64,000 bases of DNA from NCBI RefSeq assembly GCF_029894425.1, contig NZ_JARXYJ010000001.1, forward strand, positions 8,886,501 to 8,950,500, written 5' to 3'. Source of the DNA: Streptomyces sp. SAI-127 (GTDB lineage: Bacteria > Actinomycetota > Actinomycetes > Streptomycetales > Streptomycetaceae). Both the position numbers and the translations under genes were made by a program. Positions 19,032 to 28,099 of the stretch are shown piece by piece. Position 1 is the first letter of the stretch; every line of letters begins with the position of its first letter. Below the pieces are notes generated by a model. The model did no database searches and was not told the DNA's origin. It saw only the letters and a program-made list of their open reading frames with translations.

Positions 19032-20071
19032 TGGCCGAATTCATCGCTTGGGTGTTGGTGGTCGTGATCGCCGCCTATGCGTGCGCCGGGGGCACCGACT
19101 ACGGCGCCGGCTTCTGGGACCTGCTGGCCGGAGGGGCGGAGCGCGGCAAGCGGCCGCGCTGGCTCATCGACCACGCCATGGCACCGGTCTGGGAGGCCAA
19201 CAACGTCTGGCTGATCTTCATCCTGATTGTCATGTGGACCGGCTTCCCGACCATGTTCCAGGCAGTCTTCGAGGCCATGTGGCTGCCGCTCACCCTCGCC
19301 GCCATCGGGCTCGTGCTCCGCGGCGCGGGATTCGCCCTGCGCAAGCCGGCCCGCAGGCTGGCCCAACGACGGGTCTACGGCGCGCTGTTCGCCGTCTCGT
19401 CTCTGCTCACGCCGTTCTTCTTCGGAGTGGTACTCGGGGGCATCGCCGCAGGTCGGGTCGCGGTGGGCACGCCCGCCTCCGCGGACGCCTGGGCCAACGG
19501 GACCTCCGTCCTCACAGGTTTGCTGGCGATCGCCGCCACCGCGTTCCTCGGGGCGGTCTTCCTCTGTTCCGATGCCCTGCGCTTCGGCGCGCACGACCTC
19601 GTCGACTACTTCCGCCTGCGGGCGCTGATCGCCTTCGCCGCCATCGTCGTCCTCGCGATCGTCGCCCTGCCCGTCACCCACGAAGACGCCCGGTACGTCT
19701 GGGACGGCCTCACCGGGGGCTGGGGCCTGCTGCTGATCATCCTGGCGGCAGTCTGCGGTCTGGCCACGGTGGTGCTGCTGTGGCGTCGGTCCCACGGCTG
19801 GTCCCGCTACACCTCGGTGGCGAGCGTCGCCCTGGTCGTCGGCGCCTGGGGCCTCGCGCAGCGGCCCTACCTGCTGCCCACCTCCCTGACGGTGACCGAG
19901 GCGGCCGGCGCCGCTCACACCCTGCGCTGGCTGGTGATCGTCACCGCCATCGCGATCGTCCTGGTCGGTCCGGCGCTGGTACTGCTCTACCGGCTCGACA
20001 CGATGGGCGAGCTGGAGGAGCTCACCGACAGCGACACCGGGGCCGTCGGAGCAGCGGGGGACAACCTGTAG
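19031..20071 (+). CDS. cydB: cytochrome bd oxidase subunit II
   Basis: The 346-residue membrane protein has about eight or nine hydrophobic helices. It opens with a hydrophobic helix followed by GGTDYGAGFWDLLAGG, and HAMAPVWEANNVWLIF follows, both CydB signatures. ATG 19031 overlaps the cydA stop by one base, so translation is coupled. No cydX-like small gene and no cydCD assembly transporter lie downstream in the window; they would have to be elsewhere. Confidence 0.95.
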   Translation: MAEFIAWVLVVVIAAYACAGGTDYGAGFWDLLAGGAERGKRPRWLIDHAMAPVWEANNVWLIFILIVMWTGFPTMFQAVFEAMWLPLTLAAIGLVLRGAGFALRKPARRLAQRRVYGALFAVSSLLTPFFFGVVLGGIAAGRVAVGTPASADAWANGTSVLTGLLAIAATAFLGAVFLCSDALRFGAHDLVDYFRLRALIAFAAIVVLAIVALPVTHEDARYVWDGLTGGWGLLLIILAAVCGLATVVLLWRRSHGWSRYTSVASVALVVGAWGLAQRPYLLPTSLTVTEAAGAAHTLRWLVIVTAIAIVLVGPALVLLYRLDTMGELEELTDSDTGAVGAAGDNL

Positions 20072-20102
20072 CGACCTCAGCCGACTCGCTGCCTGTGGCC
20101 CC

Positions 20103-20243
20103 GGGTTGGGTGCGGCCCTTCGTTCGTACGCGGTCGGTGAACGCGCGGTGGTCGACGGATTCGCCGAACAGGACCGGATCACCGGCGGGCGCGGCCAGAT
20201 CCTGGTGCCGTGGCCCAACCGGATTTCGCCGTGGGGAGAGTGA
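20103..20243 (+). pseudogene. N-terminal relic of an aldose 1-epimerase
   Basis: The frame encodes GLGAALRSYAVGERAVVDGF, then ITGGRGQILVPWPNRISPWGE and a stop. The GA-LRSY and RGQ-L-PWPNRI segments match the N-terminal 50-70 residues of galactose mutarotase-like enzymes. The start, the catalytic His/Glu region and about 250 residues are missing. It fills most of the gap between cydB and the antiporter gene. Confidence 0.6.
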
Positions 20244-20319
20244 AGGCGCCGTCACGAGCTCCGACCTGATCCAGGGCAAGACCACCGACTCGTACGACCA
20301 CGCATCGAAAGGCCCACTT

Positions 20320-22098
20320 GTGACAACGGACCAGGTGCTCATCGGCGTTGGCCTGATCCTCGTCCTGGCCGTCGGATCGCAGGTCCTGGCCGGCCGCCTG
20401 CGCATCCCTGCCCTCATTCTGCTGCTGCCGGTCGGCTTCGCCGCGGGCGCGTTGATCGACGACGTCGATCCCGAGCAGCTGCTGGGGGCGGCCTTCTCAC
20501 CGCTGGTGTCGCTGGCCGTCGCCGTGATCCTCTACGACGCGGGCCTCGGGCTGGACCTGGCGAGGCTGAAGGGCCACATCCGCCGCGTCGTCGTCCGGCT
20601 GATCTGGATCGGTGTCCTGATCACCTGGTTGCTCGGCACGCTCCTCGCCGCGCCGCTGCTGGGGATGTCACAGCGTGCGGCCATCATGATCGGCGCGATC
20701 CTCGTGGTCTCGGGGCCGACGGTCGTAGGACCGCTGCTCAGCTTCGTGCGGCCGAAGGACCGTCTCCAGCACATCCTGATCTGGGAGGGCTCCCTCATCG
20801 ACCCGGTCGGTGGCGTCCTGGGAGCACTGGTCTTCCACGCGGTCGTGGCGAGCTCGGGCCACCACCTCGGCAGCGGGACGGCACAATTCCTGGCCAGCGT
20901 GGGCATCGGAGCGGCCGGAGGAGCCGCCGGGGCGACTTTGCTGTGGCTGTTGTTCCGGGTACTGCGGCTCGGCGAGGTCCTCGGCACCACAGCGCAGCTC
21001 GCCGCGGTGATCGGTGTGGCGGCGCTGTGCGATGTGCTGCGTGACGACACGGGACTCATCGCCGCCGTGGTGATGGGCCTGGCCGTCGCCAACCTCCCCG
21101 GCATGAGCGCACCCGCACGTCGGCCGTTCTTCGAGACCCTGGTCAGCCTGATCCTCGGCCTGCTCTTCATCTCCATCTCGGCCACCGTCACCCCGCACTC
21201 GCTGCGCCATGTGTGGCTGCCCGCGCTCGGGCTGGCCGCCTTTCTGGTGCTGGTCGTCAGGCCGCTGGTCGCGGCCGTGTCCACCCTCGGCACCGATCTG
21301 ACGCGTGGCGAGCGGGGCTTCATCGGCTGGATGGCGCCGCGCGGAATCGTCGCGGCCGCCACCGCCTCGACGTTCTCGGCCGGCCTGGTCGCCAAGGGGA
21401 TCGACGGCGCCTCGAAGATCCTTCCGGCCACCTTCGTCGTCATCGTCGCGACCGTGACGCTCTACGGCCTGACCGCCTCGCCCGTCGCCCGGCGCCTGGG
21501 CATCGTGCGCCCGTCCCGCTCGCGGCCCCTGCTCGTCGGGGGCGACCCCTGGGTGGTCGACCTGGGCGCCGCCCTGAAATCGGCGGGGCTGGAGGTCCTG
21601 ATGTGGGCAGGCGAAGAGGAACAACGCGACCGTATCCGCCGGGCGGGGATCGACCTTGCGCCCGGTGAGCTGCTGGGTGCTGCCACGGGTGGGGCCGCCG
21701 AGCTGGAGGGCATCACGGCGGTGTACTTCCTCACCGCCGAGGACGACTTCAACGCACTGGCGGCGGTGTTTCTGCGAGGCAGCGTGGAGGGCACGGTCCA
21801 CCGCCTCAACGCACCGGCCGACAGTCAGGGCGCGGTGGCGCCGTTCATCGGCGGCGAGGTTCTGTTCGGCCCGGAGCTGACCTGGCCGACGCTCTCCCGT
21901 AGATACGAGGAAGGGGCAGCCGTGCTGGGGCAGCCCGCCGGCGACGCCGTGCGGCCCGGCAGCGATCCGCTGTTCCTCGTGCGGCGGGACGGCCGCCTCG
22001 ATCCGGTCACGGCAGGCAGCACGCCGCTGCCCCGGCCAGGGGACACGGTCGTCCTGCTGACACCGGGCGGCCGGGCCGGCGAGAGCCCGCAAGGGTAG
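20320..22098 (+). CDS. cation/proton antiporter (CPA1-type) with C-terminal TrkA-N-like domain
   Basis: A 592-residue protein from GTG 20320 (weak GAAAGG upstream). About residues 1-400 contain roughly twelve hydrophobic helices with the antiporter motifs AVAVILYDAGLGLDL and EGSLIDPVGGVLGALVFH, the latter with the membrane Asp. The remaining 190 residues form a cytosolic nucleotide-binding RCK/TrkA-N-like domain: PLLVGGDPWVVDLGAALKSAG resembles the Rossmann loop and AVYFLTAEDDFNALAAVF is the usual T-x-D-D-x-x-N box. It probably exchanges Na+ or K+ for H+. It follows the respiratory genes and may balance the proton gradient. Confidence 0.85.
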   Translation: MTTDQVLIGVGLILVLAVGSQVLAGRLRIPALILLLPVGFAAGALIDDVDPEQLLGAAFSPLVSLAVAVILYDAGLGLDLARLKGHIRRVVVRLIWIGVLITWLLGTLLAAPLLGMSQRAAIMIGAILVVSGPTVVGPLLSFVRPKDRLQHILIWEGSLIDPVGGVLGALVFHAVVASSGHHLGSGTAQFLASVGIGAAGGAAGATLLWLLFRVLRLGEVLGTTAQLAAVIGVAALCDVLRDDTGLIAAVVMGLAVANLPGMSAPARRPFFETLVSLILGLLFISISATVTPHSLRHVWLPALGLAAFLVLVVRPLVAAVSTLGTDLTRGERGFIGWMAPRGIVAAATASTFSAGLVAKGIDGASKILPATFVVIVATVTLYGLTASPVARRLGIVRPSRSRPLLVGGDPWVVDLGAALKSAGLEVLMWAGEEEQRDRIRRAGIDLAPGELLGAATGGAAELEGITAVYFLTAEDDFNALAAVFLRGSVEGTVHRLNAPADSQGAVAPFIGGEVLFGPELTWPTLSRRYEEGAAVLGQPAGDAVRPGSDPLFLVRRDGRLDPVTAGSTPLPRPGDTVVLLTPGGRAGESPQG

Positions 22099-22302
22099 GC
22101 CGGCCGTCGGCAGTCGACCGCCGTGAGCCCGTCATTACCAGCGGGCCGCAGTTTCCTTTCGCGCACCGGGTACGGGAATTAAACGACCGACGCCGGGGAG
22201 CAATTCTCAGTTCTGCCGGTCGGAGATTCTCGTGGCAAGCTGAAATATGGCCACCGATCGGCTGCAGGTCAGTGGCAAGGTCTACGCTGGAGGATCTGGA
22301 AA

Positions 22303-22728
22303 ATGACTACAGCGGGAACGCACCAACACCGAACCGGCAGCACAGGAGTGTGGGCATCCGGTTGGACCGCTTTCGCCGGGGTCATGATGATCTTCGGCGG
22401 AGCGATGGCGATATTCGAGGGCATCGCCGCCATCGCCGAGGACGACGTCTTCGTCACCACTCGCAACTACACCTACGACTTCTCTCTGACGAGTTGGGGC
22501 TGGATCCACCTCGCCCTCGGTGTCCTCGTCGTGGTCGCCGGCGTCGCCCTCTTCAGTGGAGCGATGTGGGCGCGTGTGATCGGCATCGCGCTCGCGGGCC
22601 TGTCGATGATCGCCAACTTCGTGTGGCTGCCGTACTACCCCGTCTGGGCCGTCGTGCTGATCGCCGTGGATGCCTTCGTCATCTGGGCGCTGTGCTTCGG
22701 AAGGAGCCGGGAGGCCCGCACCGGCTAG
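22303..22728 (+). CDS. four-helix membrane protein, DUF7144-like
   Basis: A 141-residue protein from ATG 22303, preceded by GGAGG at 22291-22295. After a 15-residue polar head it has four hydrophobic helices, joined by a polar extracytoplasmic loop (DDVFVTTRNYTYDF). WTAFAGVMMIFGGAMAIFEGI and SWGWIHLALGVLVVVAGVALF are typical of a family common in Streptomyces, often as several paralogs. Function unknown. A GGGTAC hexamer at about 22168 might belong to a stress sigma-factor promoter, but spacing to a -35 is not ideal. Confidence 0.75.
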   Translation: MTTAGTHQHRTGSTGVWASGWTAFAGVMMIFGGAMAIFEGIAAIAEDDVFVTTRNYTYDFSLTSWGWIHLALGVLVVVAGVALFSGAMWARVIGIALAGLSMIANFVWLPYYPVWAVVLIAVDAFVIWALCFGRSREARTG

Positions 22729-22744
22729 GACAGGGCGCGGCGCT

Positions 22745-23287
22745 GTGAAGGTCACCGCCCACGGGCCGCCGATCGTGGTGGTCCTGGGGGTCTCCGGCTC
22801 TGGGAAGACCACCGTCGGCAAGGCGGTCGCGGAGCAGCTCGGAGTGCCGTTCCTCGAGGGCGACGACTTCCATCCGGCAGTGAACGTCGCGAAGATGAGC
22901 GCCGGCCATCCCTTGGACGACGCCGACCGCGAGCCCTGGCTGCGTGCCCTCGCCGAGCGCATCCGTCAGTCCGCCGAGGCCCACGAGGGGCTGGTCCTCG
23001 CCTGTTCGGCCCTCAAGCGCGCCTACCGCGACGAACTGCGGTCGGCCGCCGGTGCCGGGCTGTGGTGTCTGTATCTCGCCCTGGACCGGGCCACCGCTTG
23101 GGAGAGGGTGTCCCGGCGTACCGGTCACTTCATGCCCGCCGGGCTGGTCGAGTCGCAGTTCGCGACGTTGGAGCCGCTGCAACCGGACGAGCCGGGCCTG
23201 ACCCTGGACGCCACCGCCGGTCTTCCCGCTCTGCTCAGCCGGGCGCGGGCCGCTGTCACACGCTGCGAGGGGCGCGCAGGCAGCTGA
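22745..23287 (+). CDS. gluconokinase
   Basis: A 180-residue P-loop kinase. GVSGSGKTTVGKAVAEQL is the Walker A region at about residues 15-32. LEGDDFHPAVNVAKMSAGHPLDD binds gluconate and Mg, CSALKRAYRDELR and TGHFMPAGLVESQFATLEPL are the thermoresistant gluconokinase (GntK) signatures. It starts at GTG 22745, 16 bases past the previous stop; an upstream extension to 22670 overlaps that gene and is not needed. It phosphorylates D-gluconate to 6-phosphogluconate. No gluconate permease is adjacent. Confidence 0.92.
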   Translation: MKVTAHGPPIVVVLGVSGSGKTTVGKAVAEQLGVPFLEGDDFHPAVNVAKMSAGHPLDDADREPWLRALAERIRQSAEAHEGLVLACSALKRAYRDELRSAAGAGLWCLYLALDRATAWERVSRRTGHFMPAGLVESQFATLEPLQPDEPGLTLDATAGLPALLSRARAAVTRCEGRAGS

Positions 23288-23302
23288 AAGCCTGGTGGGG
23301 CG

Positions 23303-24266
23303 CTATGCCGTCGGCCCGACCGCCTGCTCGCGCCGGCGTGCACTCACCCGGCGCCAGATGGCCCGCTGACACTTGAGTGTGCCGGTCCCGACCACGATCA
23401 GTACGACGATGTTGAGCAGCAGTTGCAGCAGTGAGCCCCAGGCCTCGTCCCAGCTGGCGAACGCCGACGAGACGCCGATGTCCGCCGCCGCCGGGATCGT
23501 GGTCACCGAGATGAAGACGCCGAGCAGCGCGCTCGTGCGGGCCTCGGCCAGGGAGACGATGCCGACGATCCCGGCCAGCACCGCCACTGCGGCGGAGAAG
23601 AAGTTGGGGGTGTCGATCAGACTCGAGACGGGCCTGAGCCCCAGATCGAAGGCCCTCGGCTGCAGTCCGAAGCCCCGGACCAGCAGGGCGAAGAGGAAGG
23701 TCGCGGCAATGGCCAGCAGGAAGCCCACGAGCAGCGCCGTCAGGCCCTGCTCGATTCGCGGCCGGGCGCGGTGGTCGATCCCGAGCGCGACGCTGGTGAT
23801 GGCCCCGTACTCGGGTCCGACCACCATGGCCGCGACGATGAGGATCTGCGAGTTGGTGATGATGCCCACCGCCCCGATGAGCCCGGCGATGACCAGGAAC
23901 AGGTAGAAGCTCGGGGGGTACCTGCCCTCGGCCCGGATGCGGGCCTCCACCTGCTCCCACACCGGCGCACGCAGCCGGGGCCCCGAGTTCCTCGGCCCCG
24001 GTCCTGGCCGCGAGGTCCGAGAACACCGTGTCCACCGGCTCGAGGACGAGGGTGCCACGGTGTTCCAGCCCGAGGTCCCGCAGGCCGCGCAGCACCTCGT
24101 TCGCGGCTCCGGCCAGCACGTCGCACTCGATGGCGTCGCCTTCGGGGTTGCGTACCCGGCCCGGCTGCAGATGCAGGTTCAGCACGCATGTCTCGGCGCT
24201 CAGCAGGGCCATGGTGCGTTCGGTGAGGTCCGGCGGACACACCGCTCGGACATGGATCATGTCCAT
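23303..24266 (-). pseudogene. DUF389 membrane protein interrupted by a one-base frameshift
   Basis: The first part reads from ATG 24266 (GGAGGT upstream) as a cytosolic domain, MDMIHVRAVCPPD to DLAARTGAEELG. The second part continues in another frame from RLRAPVWEQVEARIRAEG into six or so hydrophobic helices (LFLVIAGLIGAVGIITNSQ, IVAAMVVGPEYGAITS, VLAGIVGIVSLAEARTSALLGVFISVTTIP) and ends at 23303. Together they make a normal-length DUF389 protein of about 320 residues. Removing one base from the GGGGCCCC run at 23977-23984 restores the frame. It is therefore either a sequencing slip in a homopolymer or a real inactivation. DUF389 proteins are of unknown function. Confidence 0.8.
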
Positions 24267-24296
24267 CCGGACCTCCGCGGATCGGTTCGGTGCGGC

Positions 24297-24326
24297 GGCC
24301 TACGGCCCCGGACGGGGGCGTAGGCC
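24297..24326. promoter_or_regulatory. long inverted repeat between divergent genes
   Basis: GGCCTACG at 24297-24304 pairs with CGTAGGCC at 24319-24326, and the interior GCCCC/GGGGC can extend the stem. It sits between the divergent starts of the DUF389 gene and the cyclase gene, so an operator is more likely than a terminator. Confidence 0.4.
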
Positions 24327-24397
24327 CATTAACGCGGCGGTCCCCGGTCCCGGCAACTCGGCGTGCCGGTGTCCGGCGTCTGTCGGAGGGTGGGGAC

Positions 24398-25330
24398 ATG
24401 CGAACGCCCGACGAGCTGAGCGAGGCCGATTTCCGGTCGCTGTATCGCCGCCTGCGCGCCACGGCCCCCGGCGGTGGCACGCCCAGGGGTGCCCTGGACA
24501 CGATCACCGGGGAACAGGTGCTGGCGGCCGTCCGCGAGGTGCGGTCGGGACGTACGGTGTCGCTCGCGGCCCCGGTGAACACCCGTCCCGGACCTGACGA
24601 CGCCGATCCGGCCGAGCACCGGCTCACGGCTCCGGCAGACGCCGAACCGGCGCCGACAGGCCTGGAATTCGCGCGGGACCGCTTCGCCATGAACATCCAC
24701 GGTGACGTGAACAGTCACCTGGACGCGCTGTGCCACGTCATCTACGACGGCACTCTGCACGGCGGTGCACCGGGGGCGGGCGCCCTGTCCCCGGCCGGAG
24801 CGAGCGCGCTCTCCGTCGACCTGGTCCGCGACGGCATCGTCGGACGCGGGGTCCTGCTCGACGTTCCCCGGCTGCGCGGCGTCCCCTGGCTCGAACCCGG
24901 GACGAGCGTGACAGCCGAGGACCTCTCCGCGGCCGAGGCGCGGCAGGAGGCCCGGGTCGGCCGCGGCGACATCGTCCTCGTACGGGTCGGACACCGCCGG
25001 CGCCGTGAGGAGCTCGGCCCCTGGGAGGTGGCCGACGCCCGTGCGGGACTCCACCCGACCGCCATGGAGTTCCTGGCCGAGCGAGAGGCGGCCGTCCTCG
25101 GCAGTGACGGCAACAGCGACACGGCCCCCAGTCCGGTGGATGGAGTCGCGTTCCCGGTGCATGTGCTCGCCGTCCACGCGATGGGACTGCATCTGCTCGA
25201 CTACCTGCGGTTCGAGGACCTCGCGCCGATCTGCGCGCGGGAGGGCCGCTGGACGTTCCTCTGTGTGATCGCCCCCCTCCGGCTGCCGGCGGCCACCGGC
25301 TCCCCGGTCAACCCCCTCGCGATCCTGTGA
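24398..25330 (+). CDS. cyclase-family (kynurenine formamidase-like) hydrolase
   Basis: The 310-residue soluble protein starts at ATG 24398 behind GGAGGGTGGGG. It belongs to the cyclase/formamidase-like metal hydrolases: NIHGDVNSHLDALCHVIYDG at about residues 104-123 corresponds to the H-x-G-T-H-x-D-x-P-x-H metal motif, here with Asn-Ser in place of the usual Thr. RGVLLDVPRLRGVPWLEPG and VHVLAVHAMGLHLLDYLRFEDLA are further family blocks. Members open amides, lactams or isatin rings; the substrate is not predictable. It is divergent from the DUF389 gene and co-directional with the BrkB-like gene. Confidence 0.75.
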   Translation: MRTPDELSEADFRSLYRRLRATAPGGGTPRGALDTITGEQVLAAVREVRSGRTVSLAAPVNTRPGPDDADPAEHRLTAPADAEPAPTGLEFARDRFAMNIHGDVNSHLDALCHVIYDGTLHGGAPGAGALSPAGASALSVDLVRDGIVGRGVLLDVPRLRGVPWLEPGTSVTAEDLSAAEARQEARVGRGDIVLVRVGHRRRREELGPWEVADARAGLHPTAMEFLAEREAAVLGSDGNSDTAPSPVDGVAFPVHVLAVHAMGLHLLDYLRFEDLAPICAREGRWTFLCVIAPLRLPAATGSPVNPLAIL

Positions 25331-25517
25331 TGGCAGATGGCAGATGAGCGATCGTCCGGCGTCCCATGGCTCGGGCGGTCAGCCGGTGGACCGCTCTCCT
25401 CACCCGTACAGCACAGCCGCGCACGTGCCGCGGGCCCCATGGGCCGCGCGGAGCGGCACTCTGGTGAGGCGGTCACGCCCCCCGCGCGTGACGCCCGGAC
25501 CGGACAGCGGGAGCAGC

Positions 25518-26432
25518 ATGCGCGCAGACAGAGGATCCGGCTCGCCCGCAGACGGCGGGAAGAGCCGTTGGCGCGAACGGGCGGCGGATCTGAAGACCCG
25601 GCTGCTGAGGCTGCGCAGCACCGCCGAGGAACGGTTCCCGGTGATCACCCGCCTCACCACCCACCTGATCGCGGTGAACCTGCTGGACTCCGCGACGCGG
25701 CTGGCGGCCCAGGCCTTCCTGACCGCCGTACCCCTTCTCTTCCTGGTCGCCTCCATCGCCCCGCAGGGCTTGCGCGACCAGATCATCGCCTCTGTGCACG
25801 ACCTCTTCGGCATCCATGGCGCCGCCGACGACGAGCTGAAGAAGGTCTACCAGGCCAACCCCGCCAGTCTGCAGCAGAGCACCGGGGTGGTCAGCGCGCT
25901 GATGGTGCTGCTCTCCGCGACCGCCTGCAGCCGCGCGATGCAGCGGTTGTGCCAACGCGCCTGGCGGATGCCGAGTGCGGGCGCCCGGGTCGCCGCGTGG
26001 AGATGGCCCGTGTGGCTCGCGGTCTGGCTTGTCGTCGTCGTTCTGCAGGGGCCGTTGCGGGAGGGGTTCGGCGCCGGACTGTGGCTGGGCGTGCCGCTCC
26101 TGCTGACCGTGGAGGTGGCCGTGTGGTGGTGGACCCAGCACCTGCTGCTGGCCGGGCGCCTTCCCTGGATGCCCCTGCTGCCCGGGGCGGTCCTCACCGG
26201 GGTCGCCATGACCGCACTGTCGGTGTTCGCGAAGTTCTACGTCCCGGCCGCGCTCAACCGCAGCCTGGACCGGTACGGGTCTCTCGGTGCCGTCTTCACC
26301 GTGCTGTCGTGGCTGATCGGACTCTGCGTCGTGGTGGCCCTCGGCATCACCGTCGGTGCGGTCATCGCCCGGGAACCCGCCGTGGCCCGACGTCTTGGAT
26401 CACCCGCTTGGCCCAACTCGCCGGAAAAGTGA
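25518..26432 (+). CDS. YihY/BrkB-family membrane protein
   Basis: About 304 residues when started at ATG 25518, which has GGGAG at a good distance; the frame stays open to ATG 25344 (362 residues), whose Arg/Pro-rich head looks non-coding in character. Six hydrophobic helices are visible, including FLTAVPLLFLVASIA, VWLAVWLVVVVLQ and AVFTVLSWLIGLCVVVALGITVGAVIA. The NLLDSATRLAAQAFLTAVPLLF opening is typical of the YihY/UPF0761 family, once misnamed ribonuclease BN. Its role is unknown; transport or envelope functions have been proposed. Confidence 0.8.
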   Translation: MRADRGSGSPADGGKSRWRERAADLKTRLLRLRSTAEERFPVITRLTTHLIAVNLLDSATRLAAQAFLTAVPLLFLVASIAPQGLRDQIIASVHDLFGIHGAADDELKKVYQANPASLQQSTGVVSALMVLLSATACSRAMQRLCQRAWRMPSAGARVAAWRWPVWLAVWLVVVVLQGPLREGFGAGLWLGVPLLLTVEVAVWWWTQHLLLAGRLPWMPLLPGAVLTGVAMTALSVFAKFYVPAALNRSLDRYGSLGAVFTVLSWLIGLCVVVALGITVGAVIAREPAVARRLGSPAWPNSPEK

Positions 26433-26512
26433 CCCAGGGATACGTTGGTAGCGGATCAGGAGTCCCCTGCACCCGGCGGGGACCGGAGCGTGCTCCGAGA
26501 ACGGTGGCCGGC

Positions 26513-28099
26513 ATGACCGACGAACTGCATTACGACGTCATCATCATTGGTACCGGTGCGGGCGGCGGCACCATCGCCCACCGCCTGGCCCCCACCGGAA
26601 AACGGATCCTCCTCCTCGAACGCGGCGACTATCTGCCCCGAGAACGCGACAACTGGGAATCCACCGCGGTCTTCGTCAAAGGCAAATACCGCGCTCCGGA
26701 GTTCTGGTACGACAAGAACGGAAACCAATTCCCGCCCGAGGTCAATTACTACGTGGGCGGCAATACCAAGTTCTACGGTGCCGCTCTTTTCCGTATGCGC
26801 CCCGAGGACTTCGGTGAACTCCGGCACCACGACGGCATCTCCCCGGCCTGGCCACTGAGCTACGACGAGCTCGAGCCGTACTACACGCAGGCCGAGCATC
26901 TCTACCTCGTCCACGGCCGGCACGGTGAGGACCCGTCCGAGGGCCCCACCAGCGCCCAGTACGCCTACCCGCCGGTCCAGCACGAGCCGCGCATCCAGCA
27001 GCTCAGCCACGATCTGGAGAAGCAGGGGCTGCACCCCTTCCACCTCCCGATCGGGGTGAACCTCACCCAGGACGACCGGGGCCGGGCGACCCACACCAGC
27101 GTCTGTATCCGCTGCGACCGGGTCGACGGCTTCCCGTGCCTGGTCGGCGCCAAGTCCGACGCACAGGTCATCTGCGTCGATCCCGCCCTCGAACACGCCA
27201 ACGTCGAGATGGTCACCCATGCGGACGTGCGGCGCCTCGACACGGACGGGACCGGTCGCAGTGTCACCTCGGTCGTCGCGACGGTGGGGGACGGGGACCC
27301 GGCCACCGTGAAGTTCAGTGCCGACGTCGTGGTCGTCGCCTGTGGTGCGGTCAACTCGGCGGCCCTGCTGCTGCGTTCGGCCAACGACCGGCATCCTCAG
27401 GGCCTGGGCAACAGCTCGGACGTGGTGGGCCGGCACTACATGCGGCACAACAACCTGGCCCTGATGGCCGTGTCCAAGGAACCCAACGACACCAAGTTCC
27501 AGAAGACCCTGGCGCTGCACGACTGGTATCTGGGATCCGACGACTGGGACTACCCCCTCGGCGGCATCCAGATGCTGGGCAAGTCCGACTCCGAGCAGAT
27601 CCACGGCGAAGCGCCCCGCTGGGCCGGGGCGGTCGCCCCCGACATGCCCTTCGAGGTGCTCGCCCACCACGCGGTCGACTTCTGGCTGTGCGGAGAGGAC
27701 CTGCCCCTCGCCGAGAACCGCGTCACCCTGGACCGGGACGGCGACATCCACCTGGCCCTCGACGAGAAGAACAACATCGCCGGGCTGAAGCGCCTGCGGC
27801 ACAAGCTGCAAGGCATGCTCAGCCACCTGGGCATGCACGAACACCATCTGCTGTCGCACAGCATCTACCTGCACAAGGGCATGCCCATCGGCGCCACCGC
27901 GCATCAGGCGGGCACCGTTCGCTTCGGCCGCGACCCCGAAAGTTCCGCCCTCGACGTCAACTGCAAGGCCCACGACCTCGACAACCTCTATGTCGTCGAC
28001 ACGAGCTTCTTCCCGAGCATCGGAGCGGTCAACCCTTCATTGACCGCCATCGCCAACGCCCTGCGTGTCGGCGACCACATCGCGGAGCGACTTCAATGA
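26513..28099 (+). CDS. GMC-family FAD oxidoreductase
   Basis: A 528-residue flavoprotein from ATG 26513. IIIGTGAGGGTIAHRLA at about 9-25 is the FAD dinucleotide loop; YYVGGNTKFYGAALFRM at about 79-95 is the flavin-proximal GMC signature, with the Tyr-Gly-Ala pattern of the cholesterol-oxidase/choline-dehydrogenase group. The C-terminal half has VDTSFFPSIGAVNPSLTAIANALRVGDHI, which contacts the flavin and contains the catalytic Asn; GTVRFG precedes it. CIRCDRVDGFPC has Cys residues of unknown purpose. The stop overlaps the start of the DUF2252 gene (ATGA), so the two are coupled. The substrate may be a sugar alcohol or a sugar given the GH15 gene downstream. Confidence 0.85.
   Translation: MTDELHYDVIIIGTGAGGGTIAHRLAPTGKRILLLERGDYLPRERDNWESTAVFVKGKYRAPEFWYDKNGNQFPPEVNYYVGGNTKFYGAALFRMRPEDFGELRHHDGISPAWPLSYDELEPYYTQAEHLYLVHGRHGEDPSEGPTSAQYAYPPVQHEPRIQQLSHDLEKQGLHPFHLPIGVNLTQDDRGRATHTSVCIRCDRVDGFPCLVGAKSDAQVICVDPALEHANVEMVTHADVRRLDTDGTGRSVTSVVATVGDGDPATVKFSADVVVVACGAVNSAALLLRSANDRHPQGLGNSSDVVGRHYMRHNNLALMAVSKEPNDTKFQKTLALHDWYLGSDDWDYPLGGIQMLGKSDSEQIHGEAPRWAGAVAPDMPFEVLAHHAVDFWLCGEDLPLAENRVTLDRDGDIHLALDEKNNIAGLKRLRHKLQGMLSHLGMHEHHLLSHSIYLHKGMPIGATAHQAGTVRFGRDPESSALDVNCKAHDLDNLYVVDTSFFPSIGAVNPSLTAIANALRVGDHIAERLQ

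Noticed and set aside
22150..22180. GTTT-N13-GGGTAC as a sigma-B-type stress promoter for the DUF7144 gene
   Set aside because: Spacing is one or more bases short of the 14-16 expected and it lies over 120 bp from the start codon; not strong enough to call.
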